From Microbacterium schleiferi (GTDB lineage Bacteria > Actinomycetota > Actinomycetes > Actinomycetales > Microbacteriaceae): DNA of 64,000 nt. Shown here piece by piece: positions 51,015-63,161 of this stretch. The stretch's first letter is position 1. Every line of letters starts with the position of its first letter. The stretch spans positions 1-64,000 of the forward strand of contig NZ_JAJGNI010000005.1 of the NCBI RefSeq assembly GCF_020781975.1, in the 5' to 3' direction. Under the pieces are notes generated by a model. It was not told the origin of the DNA. It made no database searches and worked only from the letters and a program-made list of their open reading frames with translations. The position numbers were made by a program, and so were the translations under genes.

Positions 51015-51833
51015 ATGACGAATCCCGACGCCAATCCCGTCTCCGACGCCCTCCCCGCCCCGGTGCTCGAAGCCCTCTCATCCGTCGCGGGTGTCCCGAC
51101 CCTGCTGGTCGCCCTCGATTTCGACGGCACACTCTCGCCGCACGTGGAGGACCCGATGACAGCGCGGATGCTGCCCGCGGCCCGTGACGCGGTCCATGCG
51201 CTGGCCGCGCTGCCGAACACGGTGGTAGCCCTCGTGTCGGGGCGCAGCCTCGTCGACCTGCGGATCATTGCCGAGCACACGGATGACTCACCGATCACTC
51301 TCGCTGCCTCCCACGGTGCTGAATACTGGTTCCCCGGCGAGGGGCCGGTTGAGCCCGCCGAGGATGACGCCGAGCGCGGTCTCCGCGATCTGCTGCGCGC
51401 CCGCGCCGAAGAGATCGCCTCGGACTACGAGGGCGTGTGGATCGAGCCGAAGACCTTCGGGTTCGGTGTTCACACCCGCAACGCAACTGAGGAGGCGGGG
51501 GAGAAGGCAGCAGCCGCCGTGGATGAGATGGTCGCTTCCGCAGCCCCCGACTGGCGTCGCCGGACCGGCAAGAAGATCGTCGAGTACGCCTTCCGGCACG
51601 AGGGGAAAGACAGCGCCATCGCGAACCTCCGCGAGCGGGTTCACGCCGACGCCGTGCTGTTCGCCGGTGACGACACGACCGACGAGGATGCCTTGCGCAG
51701 CCTGCAGTCGCAGGATCTCGGCATCCACGTGGGCGACGGCGAGACGGCGGCTCGCGTGAGCGTGCCCGACATCCCCGCGATGGCCGCCACCCTGGCCGAG
51801 CTCGCGGATCAGCGGCGCCACGCGCAGGAATAG
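51015..51833 (+). CDS. otsB: Trehalose-6-phosphate phosphatase
   Basis: A 272-residue HAD-family phosphatase. The nucleophile motif is LVALDFDGTLSPH, motif II is ALVSGRS, and the C-terminal acidic motif is FAGDDTTDEDAL. A cap domain lies between, with SHGAEYW and a lysine region GKKIVEY. It removes phosphate from trehalose-6-phosphate made by OtsA. The start at 51015 follows GGAAAGAA. ilvD begins 9 bp after its stop. Confidence 0.95.
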   Translation: MTNPDANPVSDALPAPVLEALSSVAGVPTLLVALDFDGTLSPHVEDPMTARMLPAARDAVHALAALPNTVVALVSGRSLVDLRIIAEHTDDSPITLAASHGAEYWFPGEGPVEPAEDDAERGLRDLLRARAEEIASDYEGVWIEPKTFGFGVHTRNATEEAGEKAAAAVDEMVASAAPDWRRRTGKKIVEYAFRHEGKDSAIANLRERVHADAVLFAGDDTTDEDALRSLQSQDLGIHVGDGETAARVSVPDIPAMAATLAELADQRRHAQE

Positions 51834-51842
51834 ACTTCGTGC

Positions 51843-53549
51843 ATGGCCCCGCACGACAGCACCATTGACATCAAACCTCGGAGCCGGGTCGTCACCGACG
51901 GCATCGAAGCCACCACCTCCCGCGGAATGCTCCGCGCGGTCGGTATGGGTGACGAGGACTGGGACAAGCCCCAGATCGGTATCGCCTCGAGCTGGAACGA
52001 GATCACCCCCTGCAACCTGAGCCTGGACCGCCTCGCTCAGGGCGCGAAAGAGGGTGTGCACTCCGGTGGCGGGTACCCGCTCCAATTCGGCACCATCTCC
52101 GTCTCGGATGGCATTTCGATGGGGCACGAGGGAATGCACTTCTCTCTCGTGAGCCGTGAGGTCATCGCCGACTCCGTCGAGACCGTCGTCATGGCCGAGC
52201 GCCTCGATGGCACAGTGCTGCTGGCGGGCTGCGACAAGTCCATCCCCGGGATGCTGATGGCAAGCGCCCGCCTCGACCTGTCGAGCGTCTTCCTCTACGC
52301 CGGCTCGATCGCGCCCGGGTGGGTCAAGCTCTCGGACGGCACCGAGAAGGACATCACGATCATCGACTCGTTCGAGGGTGTCGGCGCGTGCCTGTCGGGC
52401 CGGATGAGTGAGGCCGACCTCAAGCGCATCGAGTGCGCCTTCGCGCCCGGCGAGGGTGCGTGCGGTGGCATGTACACCGCCAACACGATGGCATCCGTCG
52501 CTGAGGCGCTGGGGCTCAGCCTTCCCGGCTCTGCCGCCCCGCCGTCAGCCGACCGCCGGCGCGACGCGTTCGCCCACCGCTCGGGCGAGGCAGTCGTGAA
52601 CCTGCTGAAGCTCGGAATCACGACGCGCGACATCCTCACCAAGGAGGCTTTCGAGAACGCGATCGCTCTCGCGATGGCTCTCGGGGGTTCGACCAACGTC
52701 GTGCTGCACCTGCTGGCGATCGCGCGCGAGGCTGATGTCGACATCACCCTGCACGACTTCAACCGCATCGGCGACAAGGTTCCGCACGTCGCAGACATGA
52801 AGCCGTTCGGGAAGTACGTCATGAACGACGTCGACCGCCACGGCGGCATCCCGGTGGTCATGAAGGCGATGCTCGACGAAGGACTGCTGCACGGCGACGC
52901 GCTCACCGTGACCGGCAAGACCCTCGCCGAAAACCTCGCCGACTTGAACCCCGACCCGGTGGATGGCACCGTCATCCACGGGTTCAACAACCCGATTCAC
53001 GAGACCGGTGGCATCACGATCCTGCACGGCTCGATGGCCCCCGAGGGTGCGGTCGTGAAGTCCGCGGGCTTCGACAGCGACGTCTTCGAAGGCCCCGCAC
53101 GCGTGTTCGAGCGTGAGCGGGCCGCCATGGATGCGCTCGAGGCCGGGGAGATCTCGGCCGGCGACGTCGTCGTCATCCGGTACGAGGGCCCGAAGGGCGG
53201 CCCCGGCATGCGGGAGATGCTCGCGATCACGGCTGCCATCAAGGGCGCTGGGCTCGGAAAAGATGTACTACTCTTGACAGACGGCAGATTCTCGGGCGGC
53301 ACAACCGGCCTGTGCATCGGCCACATAGCACCCGAAGCGGTCGACGCAGGTCCGATCGCCTTCGTGCGCGATGGTGATCTGATACGGGTCGATATCGCAG
53401 CTCGCTCCCTCGACCTACTCGTCGACGAGGCTGAGCTGAGTTCCCGCCGGCAGGGCTGGGAGCCGCTTCCTCCGCGCTATACCCGTGGCGTCCTCGCCAA
53501 GTACACGCGACTCGTGCGTTCGGCATCCGAAGGCGCGACGACGAACTAG
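51843..53549 (+). CDS. ilvD: Dihydroxy-acid dehydratase
   Basis: A 568-residue Fe-S dehydratase for isoleucine and valine synthesis. Cluster cysteines are seen in [20 protein letters not shown] and [14 protein letters not shown]. Late motifs are [16 protein letters not shown] and PEA near the substrate site. The ATG at 51843 gives the family's usual N-terminus ([19 protein letters not shown]). It is followed by ilvBNC on the same strand. Confidence 0.97.
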   Translation: MAPHDSTIDIKPRSRVVTDGIEATTSRGMLRAVGMGDEDWDKPQIGIASSWNEITPCNLSLDRLAQGAKEGVHSGGGYPLQFGTISVSDGISMGHEGMHFSLVSREVIADSVETVVMAERLDGTVLLAGCDKSIPGMLMASARLDLSSVFLYAGSIAPGWVKLSDGTEKDITIIDSFEGVGACLSGRMSEADLKRIECAFAPGEGACGGMYTANTMASVAEALGLSLPGSAAPPSADRRRDAFAHRSGEAVVNLLKLGITTRDILTKEAFENAIALAMALGGSTNVVLHLLAIAREADVDITLHDFNRIGDKVPHVADMKPFGKYVMNDVDRHGGIPVVMKAMLDEGLLHGDALTVTGKTLAENLADLNPDPVDGTVIHGFNNPIHETGGITILHGSMAPEGAVVKSAGFDSDVFEGPARVFERERAAMDALEAGEISAGDVVVIRYEGPKGGPGMREMLAITAAIKGAGLGKDVLLLTDGRFSGGTTGLCIGHIAPEAVDAGPIAFVRDGDLIRVDIAARSLDLLVDEAELSSRRQGWEPLPPRYTRGVLAKYTRLVRSASEGATTN

Positions 53550-53594
53550 GCGTTCCTCTCTCGCAACTCTCGACATCCATCGCAAGGAATCATC

Positions 53595-55397
53595 ATGTCT
53601 TCCGACATCGCCACGGCCGTGCCCCGGCCCCCCGCTCGCAGCGCCTCGGCGCCTGTGATGACGGGCGCTGAGGCGGTCGTCCGTTCGCTCGACCTCCTGG
53701 GAGTGTCCGATGTCTTCGGCCTTCCCGGCGGCGCGATCATGCCCGTCTACGACCCGCTCATGGACGACGAGGCTGTCCGCCACATCCTCGTCCGCCACGA
53801 GCAGGGCGCCGGGCACGCAGCCGAAGGGTATGCCTCGGCATCCGGCAAGGTCGGTGTTGCCATCGCGACCTCGGGGCCGGGGGCCACGAACCTCGTCACG
53901 GCGATCGCGGATGCCTACATGGACTCCGTGCCGCTGCTGTGCATCACGGGCCAGGTCTTCTCGAGCCTCATGGGCACTGATGCGTTCCAGGAAGCCGACA
54001 TCGTGGGGATCACGATGCCGATCACGAAGCACTCCTTCCTGGTCAAGCGTGCCGAAGACATCCCCGGCGCGATCGCGGCTGCCTACGAGATCGCCTCGAC
54101 GGGTCGCCCCGGTCCCGTGCTGGTGGACATCACGAAGGATGCCCAGCAGGCCGAGGCGCCGTTCATCTGGCCGCCGCAGATCGATCTGCCGGGGTACCGG
54201 CCGGTGACCAAAGCCCACGGGAAGCAGATCCAGGCTGCGGCTCAGCTGATCGCGGAGGCCGAGAAGCCGGTGCTCTACGTCGGCGGTGGCATCATCCGCT
54301 CCCGCGCTTCGGAGCAGTTGCTCGCCCTGGCAGAGGCTACCGGCGCGCCGGTTGTCACCACGCTCATGGCCCGGGGTGCGTTCCCCGACTCGCATGAGCA
54401 GAACCTCGGCATGCCCGGCATGCACGGCACGGTCCCCGCTGTGCTGGCGCTGCAGGAGTCCGACCTCATCGTGGCGCTCGGTGCCCGGTTCGACGACCGC
54501 GTGACCGGCAAGGCATCGCACTTCGCACCCCACGCGAAGGTCATCCACGTTGACATCGACCCCGCCGAGATCTCCAAGATCCGTGCCGCTGACGTTCCGA
54601 TCGTGGGTGATCTGCGCGAGGTTCTCGTCGATCTGGATGCGGCGTTCCGCGCGAACGCCGACGCGGGCCGTGCCGACACCAGCCAGTGGTGGGCCTACCT
54701 CAAGGGTCTGCGCAGCGAGTTCCCGCTTGGATACGCCCCGACGACCGATGGACTCCTGGCGCCGCAGAAGGTGATCCAGCGGATCGGTGAGCTCACCGGC
54801 CCGGAGGCCGTCTACGCAGCGGGCGTCGGACAGCACCAGATGTGGGCTGCCCAGTTCATCAAGTACGAGCGCCCCAACGCCTGGCTCAACTCGGGTGGGG
54901 CGGGCACGATGGGCTACGCGGTTCCGGCGGCGATGGGCGCGAAGGTCGCCGAGCCAGACCGCGTGGTGTGGGCGATCGACGGTGACGGATGCTTCCAGAT
55001 GACCAATCAGGAGCTTGCCACCTGCGTTCTCAACAACATTCCGATCAAGGTTGCGATCATCAACAACTCGTCGCTGGGGATGGTGCGCCAGTGGCAGACG
55101 CTGTTCTTCAACGGCCGCCACTCCAACACCGACCTGAACACGGGCCACGGCACCGCACGCGTGCCCGACTTCGTGAAGCTGGCTGAGGCTTACGGATGCC
55201 TCGCCCTGCGCGTGGAGAAGGAAGACGAGATCGACGACGCAATCCGCACTGCGCTGGAGACCAACGATCGCCCTGTCGTCATCGACTTCGTCGTGTCGGC
55301 AGACGCGATGGTGTGGCCGATGGTGCCCCAGGGTGTCGGCAACAGTGAGATCCAGTACGCGCGTGAGCACGCCCCGACCTTCGATCAGGAGGACTGA
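53595..55397 (+). CDS. ilvB: Acetolactate synthase large subunit
   Basis: A 600-residue thiamine-diphosphate enzyme that forms acetolactate or acetohydroxybutyrate. The catalytic Glu is in [15 protein letters not shown]. The FAD/central domain carries [11 protein letters not shown], and the ThDP motif runs from [13 protein letters not shown] to NN. AAGGAATC precedes the ATG at 53595. The regulatory subunit gene follows after 3 bp. Confidence 0.97.
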   Translation: MSSDIATAVPRPPARSASAPVMTGAEAVVRSLDLLGVSDVFGLPGGAIMPVYDPLMDDEAVRHILVRHEQGAGHAAEGYASASGKVGVAIATSGPGATNLVTAIADAYMDSVPLLCITGQVFSSLMGTDAFQEADIVGITMPITKHSFLVKRAEDIPGAIAAAYEIASTGRPGPVLVDITKDAQQAEAPFIWPPQIDLPGYRPVTKAHGKQIQAAAQLIAEAEKPVLYVGGGIIRSRASEQLLALAEATGAPVVTTLMARGAFPDSHEQNLGMPGMHGTVPAVLALQESDLIVALGARFDDRVTGKASHFAPHAKVIHVDIDPAEISKIRAADVPIVGDLREVLVDLDAAFRANADAGRADTSQWWAYLKGLRSEFPLGYAPTTDGLLAPQKVIQRIGELTGPEAVYAAGVGQHQMWAAQFIKYERPNAWLNSGGAGTMGYAVPAAMGAKVAEPDRVVWAIDGDGCFQMTNQELATCVLNNIPIKVAIINNSSLGMVRQWQTLFFNGRHSNTDLNTGHGTARVPDFVKLAEAYGCLALRVEKEDEIDDAIRTALETNDRPVVIDFVVSADAMVWPMVPQGVGNSEIQYAREHAPTFDQED

Positions 55398-55400
55398 GCC

Positions 55401-55910
55401 ATGACAAGTCACGTGCTGAGCCTTCTGGTCGAAGACAAGCCAGGGCTGCTGACCCGCGTCGCGGGTCTGTTCGCTCGCCGCGGCTTCAACATCGAATCCC
55501 TCGCCGTGGGTGTCACCGAGGTGCCGGGGCTGTCCCGCATCACGGTGGTCGTCGACGTCGAAGGGCTCCCGCTCGAACAGGTGACCAAGCAGCTGAACAA
55601 GCTCGTGAACGTCATCAAGATCGTCGAGCTCGACCCCGCGGCATCCGTGCAGCGCGAGCACATGCTCGTGAAGGTGCGTGCCGACAATGCGAGCCGTTCC
55701 AGCGTGCTCGAGGTCATCAACCTCTTCCGCGCATCGGTGGTCGATTACGCTCCCGAGGCGATGGTCGTCGAGATCACCGGCGATAAGGGCAAGGTTGAGG
55801 CGTTCCTGCGCGCGATCGAGCCCTTCGGTATCAAGGAGCTCGCCCAGTCGGGCATGCTCGCGATCGGCCGCGGCGGCAAGAGCATCACCGAACGGGTCCT
55901 GCGGGGCTGA
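55401..55910 (+). CDS. ilvN: Acetolactate synthase small (regulatory) subunit
   Basis: A 169-residue protein with an N-terminal ACT domain (VLSLLVEDKPGLLTRVAGLF, about 3-75) and the ALS C-terminal domain. It binds valine and confers feedback inhibition on IlvB. It starts 3 bp after ilvB, implying coupled translation. Confidence 0.96.
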   Translation: MTSHVLSLLVEDKPGLLTRVAGLFARRGFNIESLAVGVTEVPGLSRITVVVDVEGLPLEQVTKQLNKLVNVIKIVELDPAASVQREHMLVKVRADNASRSSVLEVINLFRASVVDYAPEAMVVEITGDKGKVEAFLRAIEPFGIKELAQSGMLAIGRGGKSITERVLRG

Positions 55911-57023
<1,113 letters not shown>

Positions 57024-57041
57024 CCTTCACACCCTCTTCCG

Positions 57042-57122
57042 CCGAACCCACACCTCCGGCCCCGAACCCACCTGTTCTGCGCGAGCAGCTCAGTGGGTTC
57101 GGGCCGGGACGTGTGGGTTCGG
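57042..57122. terminator. Long near-perfect hairpin after ilvC
   Basis: Two 30-nt arms (57042-57071 and 57093-57122) pair at 27 of 30 positions around a 21-nt loop. Each arm itself contains CCGAACCCAC twice. Termination is probable, although no T run follows. Confidence 0.65.
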
Positions 57123-57141
57123 TCGTGGGTAGGCTGAACTC

Positions 57142-57669
57142 GTGAGCACCGACCGCGACGACGACGCCCTCTCGTGGGGGGATGACGACCCGACGCTCGA
57201 CGCGGGTCCCTCGCTGCCCCCGGGTTACGTCGCCGTCGGCAAGGGGGGCGAGGCGATCACCCCGACGTCAGCGCCGGCCGCGGATGCCGAATCCGACTCT
57301 CGCTCGGATGCTGCAGCTCCCGCGCCGGAAGCGGAGCGGGCGGATGCCGACACCGACGACGCACCCGCAGCAGGCCCGAGCAACGCTGCGCTCATCATCC
57401 TCGGCGTCTTCGGCGGCGTGTACGCCCTCGAGAGCATCGGGTGGATCATCGGGGGCCTGCGGCTGCAGCAGTACGCCGAGTTCCTCGTCGCGCCGCTGGC
57501 CTATCAGGTGAGTCTGTGGCTAGCGGTGCTGACCCCGCTCATCTGGTTCGTCACGGTGTTGCTGCTGACCCGAGGCGGTCGGTCCTGGGTTCGGATACTG
57601 CTTCTTGTCCTCGGGGCGCTGCTCGTGCTGCCGTGGCCGTTCATCATGGTGGGGGCGATCGGACAGTGA
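57142..57669 (+). CDS. Predicted membrane protein with acidic N-terminus
   Basis: A 175-residue protein. The first about 75 residues are acidic and Ala/Pro-rich (DRDDDALSWGDDDPTLD, then a disordered stretch). Three membrane helices follow (about 78-98, 112-135, 150-172), including the loop TRGGRSWVRI. No family is recognised. The GTG start at 57142 is used, and the stop overlaps the next gene (GTGA). Confidence 0.8.
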   Translation: MSTDRDDDALSWGDDDPTLDAGPSLPPGYVAVGKGGEAITPTSAPAADAESDSRSDAAAPAPEAERADADTDDAPAAGPSNAALIILGVFGGVYALESIGWIIGGLRLQQYAEFLVAPLAYQVSLWLAVLTPLIWFVTVLLLTRGGRSWVRILLLVLGALLVLPWPFIMVGAIGQ

Positions 57670-58064
57670 GCGAGAACACAAACGAGCCCACCGAGACCTC
57701 GGCATCGTCATCCGTGACGGCATCAGCACCTGCCGAGCGCCGTACCGCGCTCCCGGTGTGGCTCATCGCCACGATCGCCGGCTTCTTCGGCCTGTTCTAC
57801 GCGTACGCGGTCTGGAACGCCGTCGCCTTCCTGGTTTCGCAGGCCACCGGGCCGCTGGGGCTCAACGGTGGGGGATGGGCGCTGCTGCTGACAGCGATCG
57901 CATTCCCCGTCGTCGTGTTCGCCCTCGCCTTTGCCATCGGGTGGAAGCGACGCGCCGGAGCCTTCGCGCTCATCATGCTGTCGGGCCTGGGGATCGTCGC
58001 GGTGTTCTGGATGAACGTCATCGCCTATGCCGCCGTCTACGGCGCATCGCTTCTCGGAGGCTGA
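57666..58064 (+). CDS. Predicted membrane protein
   Basis: A 132-residue protein with a Ser/Thr/Glu-rich N-terminal tail (about 1-25) and three membrane helices (LPVWLIATIAGFFGLFYAYA, WALLLTAIAFPVVVF, FALIMLSGLGIVAVFW). The GTG at 57666 overlaps the stop of the preceding membrane-protein gene, so the two are probably partners. No family is recognised. Confidence 0.8.
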   Translation: MSENTNEPTETSASSSVTASAPAERRTALPVWLIATIAGFFGLFYAYAVWNAVAFLVSQATGPLGLNGGGWALLLTAIAFPVVVFALAFAIGWKRRAGAFALIMLSGLGIVAVFWMNVIAYAAVYGASLLGG

Positions 58065-58214
58065 GCCGACGGGACCATCGGCACGTCATCTGGTCGGGAC
58101 GGTGCGCGCGCCCGCGATAGGCTGGCGAAGGCCCGTCGTCATGGCGTGCGGCGTGGCATTCCCGTCATCCTGCGTGCGATTCACTCGTGCGCGTCTGCTC
58201 CGAAGGATCCACCC

Positions 58215-59819
58215 GTGTCCAAACCGGTCGTGCTGATCGCCGAAGAACTGTCCCCCGCCACGATCGAGGCCCTCGGTCCGGACTTCGACGTCCGAAACGT
58301 CGATGGCACCGACCGGCCCGCATTGCTTGCTGCTCTCGCCGACGCGGACGCCGTCCTCATCCGTTCAGCGACGAAGATGGATGCCGAGGCCATTGCATCC
58401 TCGCAGAAGCTTCGCGTGATCGCCCGCGCGGGCGTCGGGCTCGACAACGTCGACATCAAGGCAGCGACTGCCGCCGGCGTCATGGTCGTCAACGCACCGA
58501 CGTCCAACGTGATCTCGGCCGCGGAACTCACCGTCGGGCACATCCTGAGCCTTGCCCGCCACATCCCCGCCGCCCACGCCTCGCTCGCGCAGGGCCAGTG
58601 GAAGCGCAGCTCGTTCACGGGCGCGGAACTGTTCGAGAAGACCGTCGGCATCCTGGGCCTCGGCCGGATCGGCGCCCTGGTCGCCGAGCGTCTGCGGGCC
58701 TTCGGTGTGCGTCTGGTCGGGTACGACCCTTATGTCACCCCTGCGCGTGCCCAGCAGCTGGGTGTCGAGCTGTTGAGCTTCGACGAGGTTGTGCGCGAGA
58801 GCGACTTCCTCACGGTGCACATGCCGAAGACGCCCGAGACGACGGGCATGATCAGCACCGAGCAGCTCGCGGCGATGAAGCCCACGGCGTACGTCGTCAA
58901 CGTCGCTCGCGGTGGACTGTTCGACGAAGAGGCGCTGCTCGAGGCTCTCACCACCGGCCAGATCGCCGGTGCCGGACTTGATGTCTTCACCGCCGAGCCG
59001 CCCAAGCCCGACTCGGCGGCAGCGAAACTCGTCGCCCTTCCGAACGTCGTCGCAACGCCGCACCTCGGAGCTTCGACCGATGAGGCGCAGGAGAAGGCCG
59101 GCGTCTCGGTTGCGAAGTCTGTCAAGCTCGCGCTCGAAGGCGATCTCGTCCCGGACGCGGTCAACGTCGCCGGCGGCGTCATCGACCCGTTCGTGCGTCC
59201 CGGTATCGGGCTTGTCGAGATGCTCGGGCAGTACTTCACGGGCCTGACCCACAGCGCGTTGACCTCGCTGGACATCGAGGTTCGCGGGGAACTCGCCGCG
59301 TTCGATGTCAGCGTGTACCGGCTCGCGGCGCTCAAGGGCATCTTCACGAACATCGTCAGCGAGAACGTGTCTTACGTGAACGCGCCGCTGTTCGCTGAGC
59401 AGCGCGGCATCGAAACCCGCATGATCGTCGAGGCCGACAGCCCTCAGTACCGCAACCTCACCGTTCTGCGCGGCACCATGTCGGATGGCACGACGTTGAG
59501 CGTCGCGGGAACGCTCGCCGGGACGCGCATGGTCCCGAAGATCGTCGCCATCAACGGCTACGACATCGAGGTACCGATCGCCGGCCACCACGTCGTGATG
59601 CGCTACCAGGACCGTCCGGGCATCGTTGCGATCTACGCCAGGAAGCTCGGTGACGCCGGAATCAACATCGAGGGGCTCCAGGTCGCGCATCCGGATGCCA
59701 CCGGGCGTGCTCTCTCGGTGCTCACGGTCGACGCAGCAGTGCCGGACGAGCTGCTCGACCAGATGCGTGAGGCGGTCGGGGCCGACCTGTTCCGTCAGAT
59801 CGAGATCGTCGAGCCGTAG
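58215..59819 (+). CDS. serA: D-3-phosphoglycerate dehydrogenase
   Basis: A 534-residue long-form (type I) enzyme that starts serine synthesis. The NAD site is VGILGLGRIGALVAERL. Catalytic residues are in NVARGGLFDEEAL (Arg), a Glu in LDVFTAEPP, and the His in ATPHLGASTDEAQ. The C-terminal half carries the intervening ASB domain and a final ACT domain (RPGIVAIYARKLGDAGINIE) for serine feedback. The GTG at 58215 (VSKPVVLIAEE) matches the family. Confidence 0.96.
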   Translation: MSKPVVLIAEELSPATIEALGPDFDVRNVDGTDRPALLAALADADAVLIRSATKMDAEAIASSQKLRVIARAGVGLDNVDIKAATAAGVMVVNAPTSNVISAAELTVGHILSLARHIPAAHASLAQGQWKRSSFTGAELFEKTVGILGLGRIGALVAERLRAFGVRLVGYDPYVTPARAQQLGVELLSFDEVVRESDFLTVHMPKTPETTGMISTEQLAAMKPTAYVVNVARGGLFDEEALLEALTTGQIAGAGLDVFTAEPPKPDSAAAKLVALPNVVATPHLGASTDEAQEKAGVSVAKSVKLALEGDLVPDAVNVAGGVIDPFVRPGIGLVEMLGQYFTGLTHSALTSLDIEVRGELAAFDVSVYRLAALKGIFTNIVSENVSYVNAPLFAEQRGIETRMIVEADSPQYRNLTVLRGTMSDGTTLSVAGTLAGTRMVPKIVAINGYDIEVPIAGHHVVMRYQDRPGIVAIYARKLGDAGINIEGLQVAHPDATGRALSVLTVDAAVPDELLDQMREAVGADLFRQIEIVEP

Positions 59820-59833
59820 GCCTTCGGCCGCGG

Positions 59834-60385
59834 TCAGTCGCGCGGAGCGGTTGCCTGTGCGATGAGCTGCACCAAGGCATCCATCTCGGCGTCGCGGGGG
59901 ACTGGCGTTGCCAGACCATCGTGCTGGAGGGCGTTGTTGTAGTAGACGCCGTCGCTGATGAGCATGACGAGGTCCAACGCCGTCTTGTCGGCGACATGCG
60001 GGCGGAGAGTGTCGGCCCAGCGCTCCCGGACAGTTCGGAGGGCATCGCTCGCGGCGCCCCGGCCGGCCTGCGCGAGGCGAGAGACGGCGAGGATCGCTCT
60101 GTCGAGCGCGGTGCCGTCCATCGCCGAGGTGCGCACGTAATAGGCGACGGGACCTTCCTCTGAGGAGGTCATGCGGGCGAGGTCTTCGTCGACGCACTTC
60201 TCGAGTCGGATGAGCAACGCCGCCTCGAGCGCCTCCTTCGACGCGAAGTGGTAGAGCAGGCCACCCTTGGAGACCCCGGCGGCGCGCGCGATGGCATCCA
60301 TGGTGGCGGCGCGCTCGCCCTCGGCGATGAGGAGTGACTCGAATGCGTCGAGCACCTTCTCACGGGCGTGCGGGGGACGACTCAT
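59834..60385 (-). CDS. TetR-family repressor
   Basis: A 183-residue regulator with an N-terminal HTH (TMDAIARAAGVSKGGLLYHF) and a helical ligand-binding domain. It diverges from a DHA2-type efflux pump gene across 75 bp that contain a perfect 7-8-7 inverted repeat. This is the standard arrangement for a drug-responsive repressor and its pump. The ATG at 60385 (MSRPPHAREK) is chosen. Confidence 0.92.
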   Translation of the reverse strand: MSRPPHAREKVLDAFESLLIAEGERAATMDAIARAAGVSKGGLLYHFASKEALEAALLIRLEKCVDEDLARMTSSEEGPVAYYVRTSAMDGTALDRAILAVSRLAQAGRGAASDALRTVRERWADTLRPHVADKTALDLVMLISDGVYYNNALQHDGLATPVPRDAEMDALVQLIAQATAPRD

Positions 60386-60422
60386 GCGTTCGATGCTAGC
60401 CAGGCAGTCTCCATGGCTGTTA

Positions 60423-60444
60423 CTATACCAGTCAGACGGTATAG
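60423..60444. promoter_or_regulatory. TetR operator
   Basis: CTATACC-AGTCAGAC-GGTATAG is a perfect inverted repeat lying between the divergent TetR and MFS starts. TATACC/GGTATA arms are typical for this repressor class, and the site overlaps both promoters. Confidence 0.78.
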
Positions 60445-60460
60445 AAATTCTGACGGTGAC

Positions 60461-62074
60461 ATGATGACGACCCTGACCGAAGACATCCGCATCGCCGAAA
60501 GCGAGGGGCGTCCGGTGACCTGGCGTGGCTGGGCTGCGCTGGTGGTGCTGATGCTGCCCGTGCTGTTGATCTCGGTCGACAACACGGTGCTGAGTTTCGC
60601 ACTGCCCGAGATCGCGCTCGCACTCGAACCCACCGCGGCGCAGCAGCTGTGGATCATCGATGCCTACCCGCTCGTGCTCGCCGGTCTGCTGGTGACGATG
60701 GGAACCCTGGGCGACCGGTTTGGTCGGCGGCGGATGCTGCTGATCGGCGCCACCGGATTCGCTACAGTGTCGGCGCTGTCTGCCTTCGCCCCCTCGGCGG
60801 AGTGGTTGATCGCGGGTCGTGCTGCCATGGGCCTGTTCGGTGCCATGATCATGCCGTCGACTCTGGCGCTGCTGCGCAGCATCTTCACCCTCCGCAATCA
60901 GCGACGCCTCGCGATCGCCATCTGGGCATCGATGTTCTCGGCCGGTGCGGCGCTCGGCCCGATCGTCGGGGGAGTCCTCCTGGAGCACTTCTCGTGGGGA
61001 TCCGTGTTCCTCATGGCGGTACCCGTGCTCGTGCCGCTGCTGGTGCTCGCGCCGCTGCTGGTTCCCGAGAGCCGCAACCCGGATGCCGGACGCGTTGACG
61101 CCGTCAGTATCGTGCTGTCCATGGCGATGATGGTGCCGATCGTGTGGGCCATCAAGGAGTTCGCGGTCCACGGATTCTCACCGACGATTGTCGTCGCGAC
61201 AGTTGCGGGCGCTGGTTTCGGCATCCTGTTCGTGCGGCGGCAGTTGCGCGCGCGCTCCCCGATGCTCGACATGCGGCTGTTCACGCGAGGCACCTTCAGC
61301 GGTGCTCTGCTGGTGAACCTGCTGAGTGTCATCTCGCTCGTCGGCTTCATGTTCTTCATCGCTCAGCATCTGCAACTGATCGTCGGCCTGTCGCCGGTGC
61401 AAGCGGGCTTCGCGCTCGTGCCGTCACTGGCGTCGGTCATCGTCTCCGGGCTTCTCGTCGTGCCCATTGCGTCGCGGATTCCACCGCGCATCGTGGTTCC
61501 CGCGGCGCTCATGTTCTCGATGAGCGGCTACCTCCTCGTCGCGGCGACAGCGGGGAGCGGTGACCTCGGCTGGCTCTTGCTGGCCAGTGTGCTGCTCGGC
61601 ATCGGAATCGGTGCCGCCGAGACAGTGTCGAACGAGCTCGTCATGGCGAGCGCCCCGCCGAGCAAGGCGGGGGCGGCAGGCGCTGTCTCTGAGACGGCGT
61701 ATGAGCTCGGCGCCGTGCTCGGAACCGCTGTGCTGGGCAGCATCCTCACCGCCTCGTACCGGTCGGGAATCGCGATCCCCGCGGGAGTGCCCACTGACCT
61801 CGCCGCGCAGGCGCGGGAAACGCTCGCCGGCGCCTACGTCACGGCGGGCGAGCTCGCTGCCCCCATCGCCGACGCGTTGCGTGCTGCCGCGGCAGCTGCC
61901 TTCGACTCGGGCGTTGCGGTCACTGCCGCGGTCGGGGCCGGTCTCGTGGTCCTGGCTGCCGTTATCGCGGCCACTACGCTGGGATCGGCGCCGTCATCTG
62001 TGAATCAGGCGGCGCGATCCGAGAACGAGGAGAGCAATGTCGCGCGAGGTGAAGCTAGCCGTCATCCCCGGTGA
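60461..62074 (+). CDS. DHA2-family MFS efflux pump
   Basis: A 537-residue, 14-helix drug:proton antiporter resembling QacA/SmvA/LfrA. Motifs include the D1-like [16 protein letters not shown], loop motif [11 protein letters not shown], and motif C-like [14 protein letters not shown]. The ATG at 60461 lies 16 bp past the operator. The C-terminal 13 codons overlap the leuB start by 38 nt. Substrates are probably cationic or lipophilic toxic compounds. Confidence 0.92.
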   Translation: MMTTLTEDIRIAESEGRPVTWRGWAALVVLMLPVLLISVDNTVLSFALPEIALALEPTAAQQLWIIDAYPLVLAGLLVTMGTLGDRFGRRRMLLIGATGFATVSALSAFAPSAEWLIAGRAAMGLFGAMIMPSTLALLRSIFTLRNQRRLAIAIWASMFSAGAALGPIVGGVLLEHFSWGSVFLMAVPVLVPLLVLAPLLVPESRNPDAGRVDAVSIVLSMAMMVPIVWAIKEFAVHGFSPTIVVATVAGAGFGILFVRRQLRARSPMLDMRLFTRGTFSGALLVNLLSVISLVGFMFFIAQHLQLIVGLSPVQAGFALVPSLASVIVSGLLVVPIASRIPPRIVVPAALMFSMSGYLLVAATAGSGDLGWLLLASVLLGIGIGAAETVSNELVMASAPPSKAGAAGAVSETAYELGAVLGTAVLGSILTASYRSGIAIPAGVPTDLAAQARETLAGAYVTAGELAAPIADALRAAAAAAFDSGVAVTAAVGAGLVVLAAVIAATTLGSAPSSVNQAARSENEESNVARGEASRHPR

Positions 62075-63089
62075 TGGCATCGGTGTCGAGGTCGTCGCCG
62101 AGGCCATGAAGGTTCTGGATGCGGTGACCGCAGGCGGCGACATCCGGTTCACGAAGACCCCGTTTTCGCTGGGTGCCGCGCGTTACCTCGAGACCGGCGA
62201 CACGCTCACGGATGCTGACCTCGAGGCCATAAAGCAGCACGATGCGATCGTGCTCGGCGCGGTGGGCGGCGTTCCGGGAGACGTTCGCCTGAAGGATGCG
62301 AACATCGAACGCGGACTGCTGCTCAAGCTGCGTTTCGAGCTCGACCACTACGTCAACCTGCGGCCCTCGAAGCTCTATCCTGGTGCGCCGGGCCCGCTCG
62401 CGAACCCCGGTGAGGTCGACTTCGTGGTCGTCCGCGAGGGCACAGAGGGTCCCTACGTCGGCAACGGCGGCGCGATCCGCAAGGGCACGCCGCACGAGGT
62501 CGCGAACGAGACATCCGTCAACACGGCCTTCGGTGTTGAGCGGGTCGTGCGCTACGCGTTCGCGTTGGCCGAACGGCGCCGCAAGAAGCTGACGCTCGTG
62601 CACAAGACCAACGTGCTCGTGCACGCCGGCGGAATCTGGCAGAGAATCGTGCGCGAGGTGGCAGAAGAGCACCCCGACGTCGCCGTAGACTATCTGCACG
62701 TCGATGCGGCAACCATCTTCCTGGTCACAAACCCTGACCGCTTCGACGTGATCGTCACCGACAACCTCTTCGGCGACATCCTCACCGACTTGGCCGGCGC
62801 CGTCACCGGAGGCATCGGCCTCGCCGCTTCGGGGAACATCAACCCCGACGGCGCGTTCCCCTCGATGTTCGAGCCCGTCCACGGATCGGCGCCCGACATC
62901 GCGGGTCAGCAGAAGGCCGACCCCACCGCCGCGATTCTGTCCATCGCAATGCTTCTCGACCACCTCGGGTTGCACGACGATTCCGCCCGCGTCACCCGCG
63001 CGGTGGAAGAGGACATTGCGTCCCGGGGCGAGGCCGCCCGCACCACAGCGCAGATCGGTGACGCGATCGTCGCCCGCCTTCAGGCGTAG
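62037..63089 (+). CDS. leuB: 3-isopropylmalate dehydrogenase
   Basis: A 350-residue NAD- and Mg-dependent dehydrogenase of leucine synthesis. The N-terminal motif is [17 protein letters not shown], substrate-site residues lie in [16 protein letters not shown], and the signature is [16 protein letters not shown] followed by [19 protein letters not shown] precedes the ATG at 62037. Its first 38 nt lie inside the end of the MFS gene in another frame. Confidence 0.96.
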   Translation: MSREVKLAVIPGDGIGVEVVAEAMKVLDAVTAGGDIRFTKTPFSLGAARYLETGDTLTDADLEAIKQHDAIVLGAVGGVPGDVRLKDANIERGLLLKLRFELDHYVNLRPSKLYPGAPGPLANPGEVDFVVVREGTEGPYVGNGGAIRKGTPHEVANETSVNTAFGVERVVRYAFALAERRRKKLTLVHKTNVLVHAGGIWQRIVREVAEEHPDVAVDYLHVDAATIFLVTNPDRFDVIVTDNLFGDILTDLAGAVTGGIGLAASGNINPDGAFPSMFEPVHGSAPDIAGQQKADPTAAILSIAMLLDHLGLHDDSARVTRAVEEDIASRGEAARTTAQIGDAIVARLQA

Positions 63090-63161
63090 CCTGGAGCCAC
63101 TCGGCTCCTCGCTGTGCTGGGCGATTCCGACACCGCCGCGCTCGAACGACTGGATTTCGAC

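Noticed and set aside
51834..55400. Leader peptide, T-box or riboswitch controlling ilvD/ilvB
   Set aside because: The gaps before ilvD (9 bp) and ilvB (45 bp) are too short, and no leader with branched-chain codons or riboswitch motif was seen.
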